Origin: Exophiala sp. HKRS030
Taxonomy: Eukaryota; Ascomycota; Eurotiomycetes; Chaetothyriales; Herpotrichiellaceae
Assembly (NCBI GenBank): GCA_023897205.1
Contig: JAHWDD010000004.1
Location: forward strand, 6,014,001 to 6,078,000
Direction of reading: 5' to 3'
DNA length: 64,000 nt
Shown: piece by piece, positions 35,413 through 46,304 of the stretch
How the letters are laid out: every line of letters begins with the position of its first letter
Position numbering within the stretch: position 1 is the first letter of the stretch
The notes under the pieces: model-generated
Told to the model about the DNA's origin: nothing
The model's input: only the letters and a program-made list of their open reading frames with translations
Database searches by the model: none
Translations under genes and position numbers: made by a program

Positions 35413-36606
35413 ATGCAGAGACAACCTCCACCGGCGCAACAGCCTCGTTCACACACATCGTTGTTACACGGCTATCGCCAGGCACATGAGCACGGCAGGA
35501 GTGGCCGTCCGGCGCATCTCCGAAGATCGGAACCTGAAGCCGCCTTTGATACCACTTCAAGGGCATCGCAGCCTGTCGCAGACACAAGATCAATCACCAC
35601 CCTCACCACAACCACTGCCTTGACCTCCGCCTCCACCTCCGCTGCACCCACCACTGCCACCACCACCACCTCTCCCAATAGCGTCGACTACACAAACCTC
35701 ACCTTCTACCCAGCCTACTGTTTCACCGCCTCGCCCACATTCCACAAATGGGTCAACATCACCGCGTACGCGATCCAGCATGATCTGAAACAGCACAGCA
35801 AATTCTCCCAATACACCATCAGCCGCGGAAGCGGTGGAGGCCGTGACCTCCATAGCGCAAGCCGCAGCAGCAGCAACAACTACAACAGCAACGATGGTCT
35901 CCTAGTCTTCTATCTGAACCACCCGATCCAATTCGTGCAGGTGGTCGGGGTGATTGTGGCTATTGACGAATACCTGGACAGGATCTGGCTGTTGACCATC
36001 GACGACGGCAGCGGAGGCACAATCGACGTCGTCTGTCCAAAGCCCGAGAAGGAGAATGTCAACAACAGCGACGGCGACATCAACGTCAACGTCAACGTCA
36101 ACGACTTCAATGCTCTCAAGCAGCAGCAGCAGCACGCCCCGACAACGTCAACGACCAAACCTGCCCCACCAACCGATCCCTCTCGCGATCAACTCACAGC
36201 CGTTCAGAGCATGATGGCGACACTACAAATCGGCACGGTGGTGCAAGCCAAGGGGACACTATGCACGTTCCGCAAGACGCTGCAAATCCAGGTGAAACGG
36301 CTATTCATCGTGCCGAGCACGTCGCACGAGCTAGGTCTGATACGCGCACGCAACGACTTCATCACAACGACGCTGTCGAAGCCATGGGCTCTGTCGGACC
36401 GCAAGCAGAGGCAGCTGCGGCAAGCCGCCGAAGGCGAGAAGAGGGTCGAGAGCGAGCGCGAGAAACGCCGCCGCTTGCGCAGACGTGCTGCCGAGGAGCG
36501 CGAGGAGCGACATAGGAAGCTGATCGCCGAGCAGTGGGATGAAGAGGAGAAGGGGAGGGAGAGGGAGAGGCAGGCGATGGCGGCCAGTGGCGTCGCGAGA
36601 ATATGA
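35413..36606 (+). CDS. STN1: Telomere-capping CST complex subunit Stn1 (OB-fold)
   Basis: Single-stranded telomeric DNA-binding subunit of the Cdc13/Ctc1-Stn1-Ten1 complex, 397 aa as drawn. The fungal Stn1 OB-fold is recognised from FYPAYCFTASPTFHKWVNIT (about residues 97-116), NHPIQFVQVVGVIVAIDEY, WLLTIDDGSGGTIDVVCPK and the late LQIGTVVQAKGTLCTFRKT with IQVKRLFIV. Two low-complexity insertions interrupt it, one Ser/Asn-rich and one with Asn-Val repeats followed by a Gln run. The C-terminus is a basic/acidic helix, and the winged-helix domain of yeast Stn1 is absent. The first 95 residues are Thr/Ser/Ala-rich. The start is uncertain because several ATGs compete and an upstream intron cannot be excluded. 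Confidence 0.78.
   Translation: MQRQPPPAQQPRSHTSLLHGYRQAHEHGRSGRPAHLRRSEPEAAFDTTSRASQPVADTRSITTLTTTTALTSASTSAAPTTATTTTSPNSVDYTNLTFYPAYCFTASPTFHKWVNITAYAIQHDLKQHSKFSQYTISRGSGGGRDLHSASRSSSNNYNSNDGLLVFYLNHPIQFVQVVGVIVAIDEYLDRIWLLTIDDGSGGTIDVVCPKPEKENVNNSDGDINVNVNVNDFNALKQQQQHAPTTSTTKPAPPTDPSRDQLTAVQSMMATLQIGTVVQAKGTLCTFRKTLQIQVKRLFIVPSTSHELGLIRARNDFITTTLSKPWALSDRKQRQLRQAAEGEKRVESEREKRRRLRRRAAEEREERHRKLIAEQWDEEEKGRERERQAMAASGVARI
36080..36103 (+). repeat. Coding tandem repeat AACGTC in STN1
   Basis: Four near-perfect 6-base units encode alternating Asn and Val within a loop of the OB-fold, followed by a CAG run (Gln) at about 36120-36133. Such repeats vary in length between strains. Confidence 0.7.
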
Positions 36607-37521
36607 TGGCCTTGGACTTCGACTATGTCTTGCTTGTGAAGTGTGCTTCGTGCAGACAGATGTCTACGTAGACGTTGACACGATGGCTGAGGGCCCTCAC
36701 TTAGCACTGAGTAAATCACTAGCAGCAATTATGGACGCAGTGTTTGTCAAATTCTTGTAAATTAAAAAGTCCTCGTCGTCAATGTACAGTACAAACCCGC
36801 ATAACCATGCTTGCTTCCTTTCTCTCCTTCTCGCCTTCTGACGTTACCACACACAGGGAGTCTTCAACACCGCTGATCCTCTATCGAAACTAGGAGGAAA
36901 AACGTTGCTCTAGAAGCTCTGCATCAAGTCTGTCCCTTCCTAAGGTTCTAATCAAGCCAGTGTATCTGTCACTCCTCCAAACTCTGCTCTCTGTCTCAAG
37001 GCTCACTTTCCCACCGAGGCGAGATTGGACTCAAAAATGATTGCAAGTCCTTTCGGAGTACGCATAGTGGCGAAAGCATTGAATCAACCACAATTGCAGA
37101 TCAGATGCCAATTCTGCCTTGGAAACTCCAACCTTCATACTTCAGACCCTTCAGCACTTTTGTTTTGATAAAACACAACGCCGAAATAAAAATGATGGTG
37201 AGTAAACCTTCGACCATTGAAAAGATGAACAACGCTATCAATCAGTGTGGTTCTCAATTCGACGAGAACACAATCTCTATGGCTGAATGTGGAAAGAAAC
37301 TTTGACAGGTTATCTCGTCTGCAGAATCGTGGGCTGTATCATGCCCTGAAGATTTTGTAGAAAACGAAATGATTCCGCTGTGCTGTAAATGCTCAACATG
37401 ATGGCTTTGCGCCGGGGTATCAATGCACATCTTTTCACAACCTCCCCACGAGCGGCCGTCAGTCAATTAATTATGGTTTGAAACATATTAATGTTGTACA
37501 GAGTGATCGATTGTCATATTT
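36607..37521. other. Convergent intergenic region; no gene seen
   Basis: 915 bases between the 3' ends of STN1 and the eIF4G gene. Only short unbiased open frames. No repeat of note. Confidence 0.5.
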
Positions 37522-40500
37522 TCACCCGCTGGTCTTTTCGGGAGATCTCGATCGTTCTCGTTCGATTGGCTGGGCCTTTTGTGACGGTGGGGATGCCGGA
37601 TTAGATGGTGGTGAGCCCGGTGCATCGTTTTCTAGGGCTGCAAGAGCACTATATCCAGTCAGTATACTTTTTCACTGCTCATATAGAATCGATCTTACCT
37701 GAATGCGTTGGTGCTGGATTCATCCTTCTTCTCCTTGTCTTTACCACCGGGAGGAGTACCGGTTCGACTACTGGCATTGCTGTCATCACCTCGGTTCAAA
37801 AGACTGGCAGGTCCAAGACCACGACGTCCACTATTTGTGCGTGCTCCAAGCATGCTCGGGGGTCCTAAAGAACCAGGACCGGTGCTGCTTGGGTTTCGTG
37901 TATTGCGCGCACCAAGCTTTCGCAATTCGTCCGTACCGAGACGATTTGAATTGTCTGGTGGAGGCACCTGACCATACTGACTGAAACTTCGAGCATCACC
38001 GCGACCCATGGGCAGTCGGCCACCGCCACGGCCACCTTGTTGACTGGCAATTCTCTTGAGCTCGTCTTCACGAGCCTTTCGTTCGGCTTCCTCGTGAATT
38101 TGAGTAATGGTCTTTGGACCTTTGTCATCTTCCTTGGAAACCCAGCCCTTCCGGCGTAGATCCACAATGTCCATCAGCATGAACTTGAGACGACTAGGAA
38201 GATCGGGCATGACCATGACTTGGTTGATGCGGTCAAAGTAAATGTCCATTCTTCCTTGGGCTTTGCTCTCAGAGCTATCGAGCTGTTTGCCAATGGTTTT
38301 CAGCAAGCTGGTCAAGCTTTCGACTTCAGCCTCATCAGGTAACCCTTCATAGTCAACGAGTTTCTTGACACATTCGTGCATGATACGTTCAGTCAACATG
38401 GATAACTTGAAAAGTTCACCAATGAATTTGACAAGACCCAAACCTCTTCTCTTGGCCGCCGCTGCAATGTAGTACTCATCTGACATGAGGGCAGCTTCTT
38501 CGGTGACACCTTCTGGGCGTGGGGGAAGATTGACCTTCCATCCACGTTCGAATTCTTCTTGACAGCGATTGAGAAGGTACTTTCTGAAGAGATTGCCACC
38601 AGTGACAACGTTCCCGTTCTTGTCCTTGATGTTTTCGTCCTTGATCTCAGGACTCATGCTCTCCAGCATCTTTCTAGCAAATGCTGCATACATGGGAGCC
38701 CAATGGGCCTCATCAGTGGCCTTTTCGAACGTCAACTGAATGACTTGACGAAGAGTGCGTCCATCATTCTCATGCTTGGACTGGGCAGCGATCTCCAGTA
38801 TTTGATCGGCAATCTTGTCGAATTTTTCAGGAGTCATCTTGTTGAGGGCGGCTTTGACCTTGCGCTGAACCATGTCGGGCTCCATCAGAGTTTCACCACC
38901 AGGAGCTGGCCCAACTTGAGCCTGTTGACCGACGCTGCGAGGTTTCCAGCCAGTAGAGGAAACTTCCAAAGCGCCAACGTTCATTCCCGCTGTGAGTGGC
39001 ATAGATTTATTCTCTTCAGCCTGTTGCTTGGCGGAATGTTTTCCACGTTTGCTTTCAGCACGAGAGCCGCCACGGCTTGAACCACCACCAACACGAGGAG
39101 AGCCTGGGATTGGTCCCAATGGATTGTTCGATGGAGTTCTATTCATAGGAGTAGCCATTTGACCGGGGCGGCCAAATTGCGCGAACGGGTTGCTGGCAAC
39201 AGCGCCACTCCTCAGAGCAGCATTAGAGGCAGCAAATCGCTGCTCAGATGTAGTGCCTGGAGGAAGGGCGGTACGAGCACCACCGAAGCTGCCCATAGGC
39301 CCGAAGTTGCTGATGGCAGGAGGTCCACGGTTTGAGGCGCTGCGATTTCCCATGCCAGATGGTGTTCTGGCGGACCCGGCAGGACGAGCTGAGTCCCCAT
39401 CACCCATGACGTCTCGAAGGCGACTGTCCCAGTCAAGGGTAGGCTTTTCTTTGAACACAGCTTGAAACTGGAGGAGAAATTCCTTGTCATATTTGAAGCG
39501 TCGGTCGGCAGGGGCATTGGCATTGAGGGCTGGGTTTGGAGAGGCAACGTCTGCCGGATATGTGACCTTTGAGAGGTCTGACAATTTCTTTGACGATTGT
39601 AACGCTTTGAGTGTAGCGCTTGGCTCCGGAGGCTCGACGGGTTTCTTTGTGTCAAGAGTGAGTTCGGCTGCCTTTCCGCGTCGAGCAGGCGCTCTCGTCG
39701 GTGGAGGCATGGAAGCGTCAGAGACGGGTGTTGCAGTTCCACTTTCAGCGGGAGTGTTATCGGCAGGGCTGTCGGTCGAAGCAGGAGTGCCGAAAGGATT
39801 GGCCTTGAGTTCTGCGAAAAGTTTTTTGCTGGCTTCATCGGTAGTTGTGCCTTCAGCCTTCTCTCTCTCTCTTGCAAGCTCTTCTTCCTCGGCCTTGCGT
39901 TCGGCCTCTTTCATGTTCGCTTCGTAAGCAGCAGCTTCATCTTCTTCAGCTTTCCGCTTGGCTGCAAGGGCCGCGGCCTTCTTTCGAGAGTACTCTTCTT
40001 GACGACGCTCCTCTTCGGCCTCTTTCTCGGCTAGCTCACGCTCGATCGCATCGAAATCAATCTCTTCCTCTTCGGGCTCTGGTTTGGCAGCCTCTTCTGC
40101 AGCCTTCTTTGCCTTCTCCTCTTCGGCCTTCTTTGCAGCTTCTTCAGCTGCGGCGGCCTCACGAGCCTCGGCCTCTTTCTTCTCCTTCTCGAGGGCCTCT
40201 GCCTTGGCCTTTGCTTCTTCAGCTTCACGAGCTGCAGCCTCGGCCTTTTCTTTGTCGATCTGGATCTTTTCAACCGCTTCTTTCTCGGCCTTTTGTTTGG
40301 CTTCGTCTTCTGCAATCTTTTTGGCAATAGCTTCTTGCATAGACTTCTTGGCTTCTTCGGCAGTCTTTGAGGCACTCACGCTGTCGGTACGGCTGTGGTT
40401 GGTGTCCGCAGCACTTGCCGTCCGACTTGGTGGAGTTGGTACAGTTTGAGGAGGAATGATGGGGGTCGAGACAGCGGGTGAGGGAGGGGCTTTGTTAAAG

Positions 40501-42241
40501 GAGACCACTTCACCGGCGGTGTTCTTGATTACGAGAGCAGCACTCTTCTTTGGAGGAATGGTGTAGCTCGCCTTGGGCGCCGAGATGCTCGGGGTACGGT
40601 TGTTGCCGTGACTTGCATTTGTTGGAGCTGGAGTGTGCGGTTGTTGGCCAACGCTGGAGCCTGGTCTGTCAGGAGCCGAGATCTGCGAGGACTGTCTTGA
40701 CATTGACTGGGGACCACCTTGATTACTGTAGGATGGCTGCATCGGGGAGGATAGACGTTGTTCGGATAGGAAGGTCTGGGCGAAGGTTGTTGAGGGATGA
40801 ATTGTGGGGAGGATATTGACCCTGCATTGCGCCTTGTCCAAAATATTGTTGGTTATACAACATCTGGATGCTAGGATCAGCTTGAGTGGGGAAGCCGAAG
40901 CCCTGTGCTCGTTGTGTCAGAAAATGTTCAAAATTGCCACTCTCGGGGAAAGATCAGGAAGAGAAAAGGTAGATGGGGAAGTGTTGAGAGCCACGAGGTC
41001 AGAGCGATAGTGGTTGGAGGCAGGATCCTTGCTGATAAAAGGGCCATCCTCGTATCCACCTCTACCGGAGGGTTTACCGCGACCAGCACCACGATTGGCA
41101 CGGCCACGACCACGGGCTCCTGTAGTTCTGCCTCTTTCCTTTGCGGGATCTCTGAGAACGGGTAAAGGGTGATTGATTACATGTTGGGGTCCTCCTGCGT
41201 AATATCCATTTTGATTTTGTCCTCCGGGCATCATATGTACTTGAGTCATGTTGGGCGTTCCGGGTTGAACGTGAGAAAGGGCCGGGCTTCGTGTGCTCAA
41301 GGCAGGAGAGCCTTGGTAAGGAAGTTGTTGACCTCGACCGGGGAAACCACCTTGAAGGCCTCTACCGTTGTTGGCTGGTCGGTAGCCTTGATGAGGTGAG
41401 CCATATGGGACCTGCTGTTGAAAATTAGGATTGAAACCACGACCGCGACCGGCAGGTCCACCATAGCCGCCACGATTGGGACCAGTGGGAAGGCCTGGGT
41501 TGCCGACATCACTGTGGATGGATTGCGAAGAACCTCGTCTCATATGCTCTTGGTTGGGACCAAATTGCATTTGAGACATGGGTCGAGCAAGGCCCTGTAT
41601 GAAGTCAGTTTGTGGAAACAGGGGACTGAAGGGGATGAATTTTACGTTTGGATCATTTGGATCATATTGACCAAATTGATATCCAGTTCCCTGGCTTTGG
41701 AAAGTGGAAGGTGGACGACCGCCACTGACCACAGCGGGTTGAGGAATTGGAGAAGGTGAATTGGATGGCGAGGGAACCCTTGCGTGAAGCTGGTTGACAC
41801 TCAAGTTTGCGGTATTCTGGTGAGGAGTACCATGGGCAGGAGAAGCAGCAGTGTTTGCGGTATTCAGAGAGCCGAATTGAACCTGAGGCTTATTTTGAGG
41901 ACCGTTTGGACCACCACCGTTGGTTGTGAAACCAGGGCGGCAGCGGGCGACACGGCGTTGGAAGATTTGCGTAGGTGATCAGGGACCGAAACATTTCCGT
42001 TGACGGATGGGATGGCTGGAATGGTTGGATTTCGACCATTTATGGAGTCACTATGACCATGTGTAGGCGGAGCGCCTCCAACTGCTGCAGACATGTTGTA
42101 GGGCTCGGATGCATTTGACGGGGATGTAAAAGCCTTTGTGGCGGTCGGTTGCGAGGTTCGGGCTTGGGTAGCCAAGTTCGATCCGGTCGCAGTTTGTTGT
42201 TTTGTTGGACTCGAGGAATTCGGTTGATGTTTAGATGTCAT
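37522..42241 (-). CDS. TIF4631: Translation initiation factor eIF4G, two exons, four apparent -1 frameshifts
   Basis: Scaffold of the cap-binding eIF4F complex linking eIF4E, eIF4A and poly(A)-binding protein. Read through, it has 1,557 aa. The start MTSKHQPNSSSP (42241) opens a Ser/Pro/Gly/Gln-rich N-terminal third with an RGG-like stretch. A Lys/Glu/Ala-rich helical segment lies at about 625-800. The eIF4E-binding site YDKEFLL is near 917. The MIF4G HEAT domain (KMTPEKFDKIADQILEI...) spans about 1128-1365, and an RG-rich C-terminus follows. A terminal 50-nt intron 37649-37698 (gtaaga, branch ctgac, tatag) adds a second exon ending SRSPEKTSG. Without it translation stops right after NAFR. 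Frame breaks at 41935, 40945, 40806 and 40744 are each repaired by one G/C. The total is then exactly divisible by three. Confidence 0.93.
40744..40747 (-). other. Apparent 1-nt deletion in a C run (eIF4G, fourth)
   Basis: On the coding strand CCTCCCCGATG would be CCTCCCCCGATG, giving VYPPPMQPSYSN. Only 62 bases separate it from the neighbouring break at 40806. Confidence 0.75.
40806..40809 (-). other. Apparent 1-nt deletion in a C run (eIF4G, third)
   Basis: Coding strand CCTCCCCACA becomes CCTCCCCCACA, giving QGQYPPPQFIPQQPSP in place of an unrelated frame. Confidence 0.75.
40945..40948 (-). other. Apparent 1-nt deletion in a C run (eIF4G, second)
   Basis: Coding strand TTTCCCCGAG becomes TTTCCCCCGAG. 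The frame then reads SPESGNFEHFL and FGFPTQADPS, a typical eIF4G N-terminal stretch, instead of stopping at 40917. Confidence 0.75.
41935..41937 (-). other. Apparent 1-nt deletion in a C run (eIF4G, first)
   Basis: Coding strand GCCGCCCTGG becomes GCCGCCCCTGG, giving SPAAAPGFTTNGG followed by NKPQVQFGSL. The original frame stops at 41864. Confidence 0.7.
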
Positions 42242-45200
42242 CAGAGTGGGTAGGGGACGCTTTTTGAAGGTCGCAAGGGTGGAAATTTGCAGGGTTTGAC
42301 CGAAAGGCTGAAGCGAAATGGATGACAAACACAAGTTGTGAATGGAAAAATCGCCCGAACCGGCAGGTGACGAAATGGATTTCGAAGGTTGAAGTCGGCG
42401 AGGGTGAGGGTGACCACGAAGCGGCGACTGTCTCGAATGAACGGAAGCCGCTCTTGAGCTGGTGGAAGAAGGCGAGTTTGGTGGTGGTGATGATTTTTGG
42501 TGATGATGATCACGGACCAGAGAGGAGATTCCAAGGCAAGAAAGGACCTGACCCGAACCGAAGAGATCGGGCAAAGAACTTTTTTGTTTTTGTGGAAAGC
42601 GAGAAGAATAACCCTGTCTCAAAGGGATGGAGGCACGACAACAGAAGAGTTGACAGTACCAGAAGAACCTCTTACGCGAAATAAGAGGCGCAGAGTGGTT
42701 GAAGTTTGGATAAAGTGAGATGGAAAGATTGAACCAGGAAAAGCCGCAGTTGGGAAGGTGGAAGCAGTAGAAATTTTGAAAGGGGAAGGCGAGTGCCAAG
42801 CCATTTTTCCTGACCTTGACATGATCTTGTGGCAGTGGGAGTGGGAGTGGCAGTGGCAGTTGCGGTTGGAGTAAGAGTGAGTCCGCACCTGCACTTTCAC
42901 CTGCACCTTCCATCACCGGCACAACTACTTACTACTAACTGGACTAAGTACTCCGTAGTCCGTAGTTGGGCACTCTAGGATTGCACTTGGGATTGCACTA
43001 GTTGACTAGTAAACTACTACGGAGGACATTTCTGACGTTGGTTGGATCTGTTTGTTTGTCCAGTCTCACCCACTGCTGCTCCTTTAGGTTTACCTGGGGA
43101 GGTGCCAAACGGGGGCGCTCACGGCCCAAGGTGCCCCCTAACAAACCACTTGGGGGTGTCGTAGTAGTGCCTGACCAGGTGGAAGCCACAGGTGCCACAG
43201 GTGATCTGCCTTGTTTTGATGCCCATCCGGGCGCACGTCGACGCGAAAGGACCAGCTGAGGTATGGAGTTGATTAGAGTGACACTAACCACAGAGCTGAC
43301 TGACTAACCAGTTAGCCATGGGCAATTGCTGCAACCACTTAACGAATTCCCAGCTTCCTTGAGACAAATGTTGGGTGACTGGTAGGTGACTGGTAGGGGA
43401 TCTGTTGGCCTTTGGGCGATTGTCAAAGGTCCAACTCCAGGGAGGCTCTAACTAGCTAACTACTTAGAAATGACTGGAATCATTCGCTATTCACCAATAA
43501 TTACTCAAGGTCCAAGTTGCTGCCTGTTGATGGTACCACGCTTTCTCGTCCGCTCGCTCGATGCTTCTGATACTTTCTACACGCCGTTGGACAAGACATT
43601 CGGATGATGAATATGAGCCTATGACCCAATGATCGCCACTATCTCCCCAAAACTAAAAGTCATTCCCCGTCACGTTTGATTCGACGAATGCCATCGCCAT
43701 CCCCATCGCCATCATGACTCCTTTTTTCGCCATTACACGCATTGCTCTCCAATTGTAATGTGGCAGACTAACTACGATGTGGCACATTCTTACCCGTTGA
43801 CTCTGTGTGTCTCTTGGGTAGGGGCATTCTTTGCAGCGTTTTGTACCCGTACCCACACCCACACCCTGTTGACATGTGTCCCGGGAACCCCTGCTCTGGC
43901 CTCCTACCTCGCATCTTGCTGCGCGGTGACATCTGACAGTTCATCGTCCGTCTGGATCGCAGACTCAGACCACTTGTCTATCCCTTTACCCCAGATCTGT
44001 ATCTGTGTGATCTGTCTATCATGATATAAACATTTCTCTAAAAGGACGCATCAGTCGATGGCAAGTCATCCTTCCACTACCACGAGGATTGATTCATCCA
44101 CCGGGATACGTGGGTTGTACGGAGTATCATCGTACTTTTAGCCCACTCCAAATCATCAGCCATGGCCAGCACCCCCTGGTCAATGGTGTGCACCGGTGGG
44201 GCGACGTGGTTTATTCTCGTCTTGTCTTGCGCTAAGATAAGTAATGCGATGAAAGGCAGACAGAAAGAAAAAAAAGTCGACACAGAAGGTAATCATCACT
44301 AATAGGCAGAAACACGTGCCTTTTCATTCCACCTCAATCACAAAGTCAGTGCATGCAATATCCCTTTGAAGAGAGATAGAAAGGTAGGCAGACAGACAGA
44401 GGGTTTCACTGCAGCGATGAAGCAACAGGTTACTACCGTCATGATTACCACCCAAATCCCCCGTGGCTCTTCTATCTCCCTCCCCTTGTTCGGAAATCCC
44501 AAAACCAAATCTCTCTGGCCAGGGAAGGACGTATCGGGGCGCCGGGGCAAGGCAGATTACTGGGGACTTAGCAGGTACTTAGGGAGTCGCCTTAAGTCCG
44601 TGCTCGCGGATCGCCCTGGCCCAGCGCGGGTCGTTGCGCCGCCTCGGCTTCCCTGGTTAGCGTGCGTGCCTTCGGGCGCTTTAGGCTTCGTGGCTTCTTA
44701 CTCGGGTGCAACCAACTCACCAAACTAACTACTTAACTTGATAAATTTGACCGCCCGGCATGCCTGGGGGCACCTGGGCCCTTGGGCCGAAGTGCTTCTT
44801 GGTGTCTTCTAGTGCCGGTTGCCTTGACGAAGATGCCTCTAGGATGAATCCACATTGTCACACACTAACTACAACTACTTACCTACTGCAGGTAGCTAAC
44901 AGTATCCGCCTCGCCTCATCAGTCCGAATAAGATTCATCTCATCCAAAAAGTAAATTCAATCCGTCGACGGACTGACGCGTAATGAGAAAGAGACACTTT
45001 ACAGTACCGTAGATAAATTTTAGATCAGATCCCTCCACGTGGGTTTGCAGGCCGAGTCCAATACTAAATAAATGCTGATGTTTGCCCTGAAGCTACCTAC
45101 CCTAACCACCAAGTTAATTACCTTGTAGTTAGGGTCCCAATAATGGATCAATAATTGTTAATGACAATGTCCGAATTTCCCGGAGCTGCTGAACAAATAA

Positions 45201-46304
45201 AATATGAGATTATCAGCAGCACCACCACCATTGGCCTGGCACGCCCTGACACGGCCTGGTTGGTGTGTGTTTTCTGGACTCCATTATGACCGAAGAATTC
45301 CGTCACGTCTGATTTGGCACCTGCACCACCTGCACCACCTGCACCTACATACAGTACTATCCGTACCGTACATACCACGACATACCTACATACCTACTAC
45401 TAGGTACATACATCACTCCGTACAGATGCCATACAAACAAAACATTCCAACCGCGGCTGAAATCCGCCTTGGCTGGTCTGAAACTAGGTACAGTAGGTAT
45501 TACAAGTCATATTAGGTACTAAGTAGGTAGGTATGTAGTTGATTGGACTCTGAAAAGCAGTGACTCACTAAGTCGTGGATTGCGCATCATACTGTAGGCA
45601 GGACCAATTCGCATGGCAGTCGTTAAACAGAGAAACCTAGAAGCCAGTAACTAGTTAGTTAGTTAGAAACGATGCCGATGCACCCGTCTGACTACAGGGA
45701 GGGTTGTCGTGCAGTGCATGATGGACGTGGATTCGCTGGCTGCTGGCTGGGGTGGTGCTCATAACTAACTAACTAACTACCTAGGTAGATAGCTAGCTGT
45801 GGATGTCTACCTGTAACCTGTGTGTCTACTCAAGATGCACCAAGTTAGAATGGGTTCATGGGGATTGATAGGATTGCAGTCTGGATATTGACGGCAGTAC
45901 TCGGTCTGCTGCTCCCAATCGTGAATGCTACTCTATAGAATATCACCCACATGTATGGATTGGTAACTGAAATATGGATTGAAGCCTCAGCTCTTGCCTG
46001 CCTATGCATCGTGGATTCTGTGCTAGACAAATGCACATGCGAGCTAAAATAGATCCTGTAGCTCTTCCAACGTCAAGCAATCATCCTTTGGCAAGCAACT
46101 TATTGAGAAAGTCCAAAAAGTCCACACCACCGACCGCAACTCCTGTTCGTGGTTATCGTCAAAATCCCCAGATTCGGTGTCCAATGTCGTCCCGTCCCCG
46201 TAAATGATTGCGCCGACGCTTGACATGCTTTCGTGTAAATCAATAAAAGAATGAAAGAGCCTCAACTCCAAAGAGAAGCAAGATGAATATGATCATCAGG
46301 TCCG
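42242..46304. other. eIF4G leader and promoter, then about 3.3 kb gene-free DNA
   Basis: The first 660 bases upstream of the eIF4G start are an open, CT-rich (coding strand) leader with a GTGGGA/GTGGCA microsatellite at about 42829-42866. From 43000 to 46300 no frame has domain, codon or splice support. This part carries TACTCCGTA at 42949 and TACGGAGTA at 44118, CTAAC/GTTAG tracts at 45652-45667 and 45763-45779, a CCTGCACCA triplet repeat at about 45321-45347, TACATACC words near 45370-45410, and a GC-rich island at 44590-44690. No transposon coding remnant was recognised. Confidence 0.5.

Noticed and set aside
42242..42922. N-terminal extension of eIF4G in frame upstream of 42241
   Set aside because: The frame is open for 226 codons, but the translation is Phe/Ser/Pro/His-rich and matches a CT-rich leader. 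MTSKHQP is the usual type of eIF4G start.
44590..44690. GC-rich island considered as a tRNA or other RNA gene
   Set aside because: No acceptor stem, D- or T-loop signature (GTTCRANNC) could be fitted on either strand.
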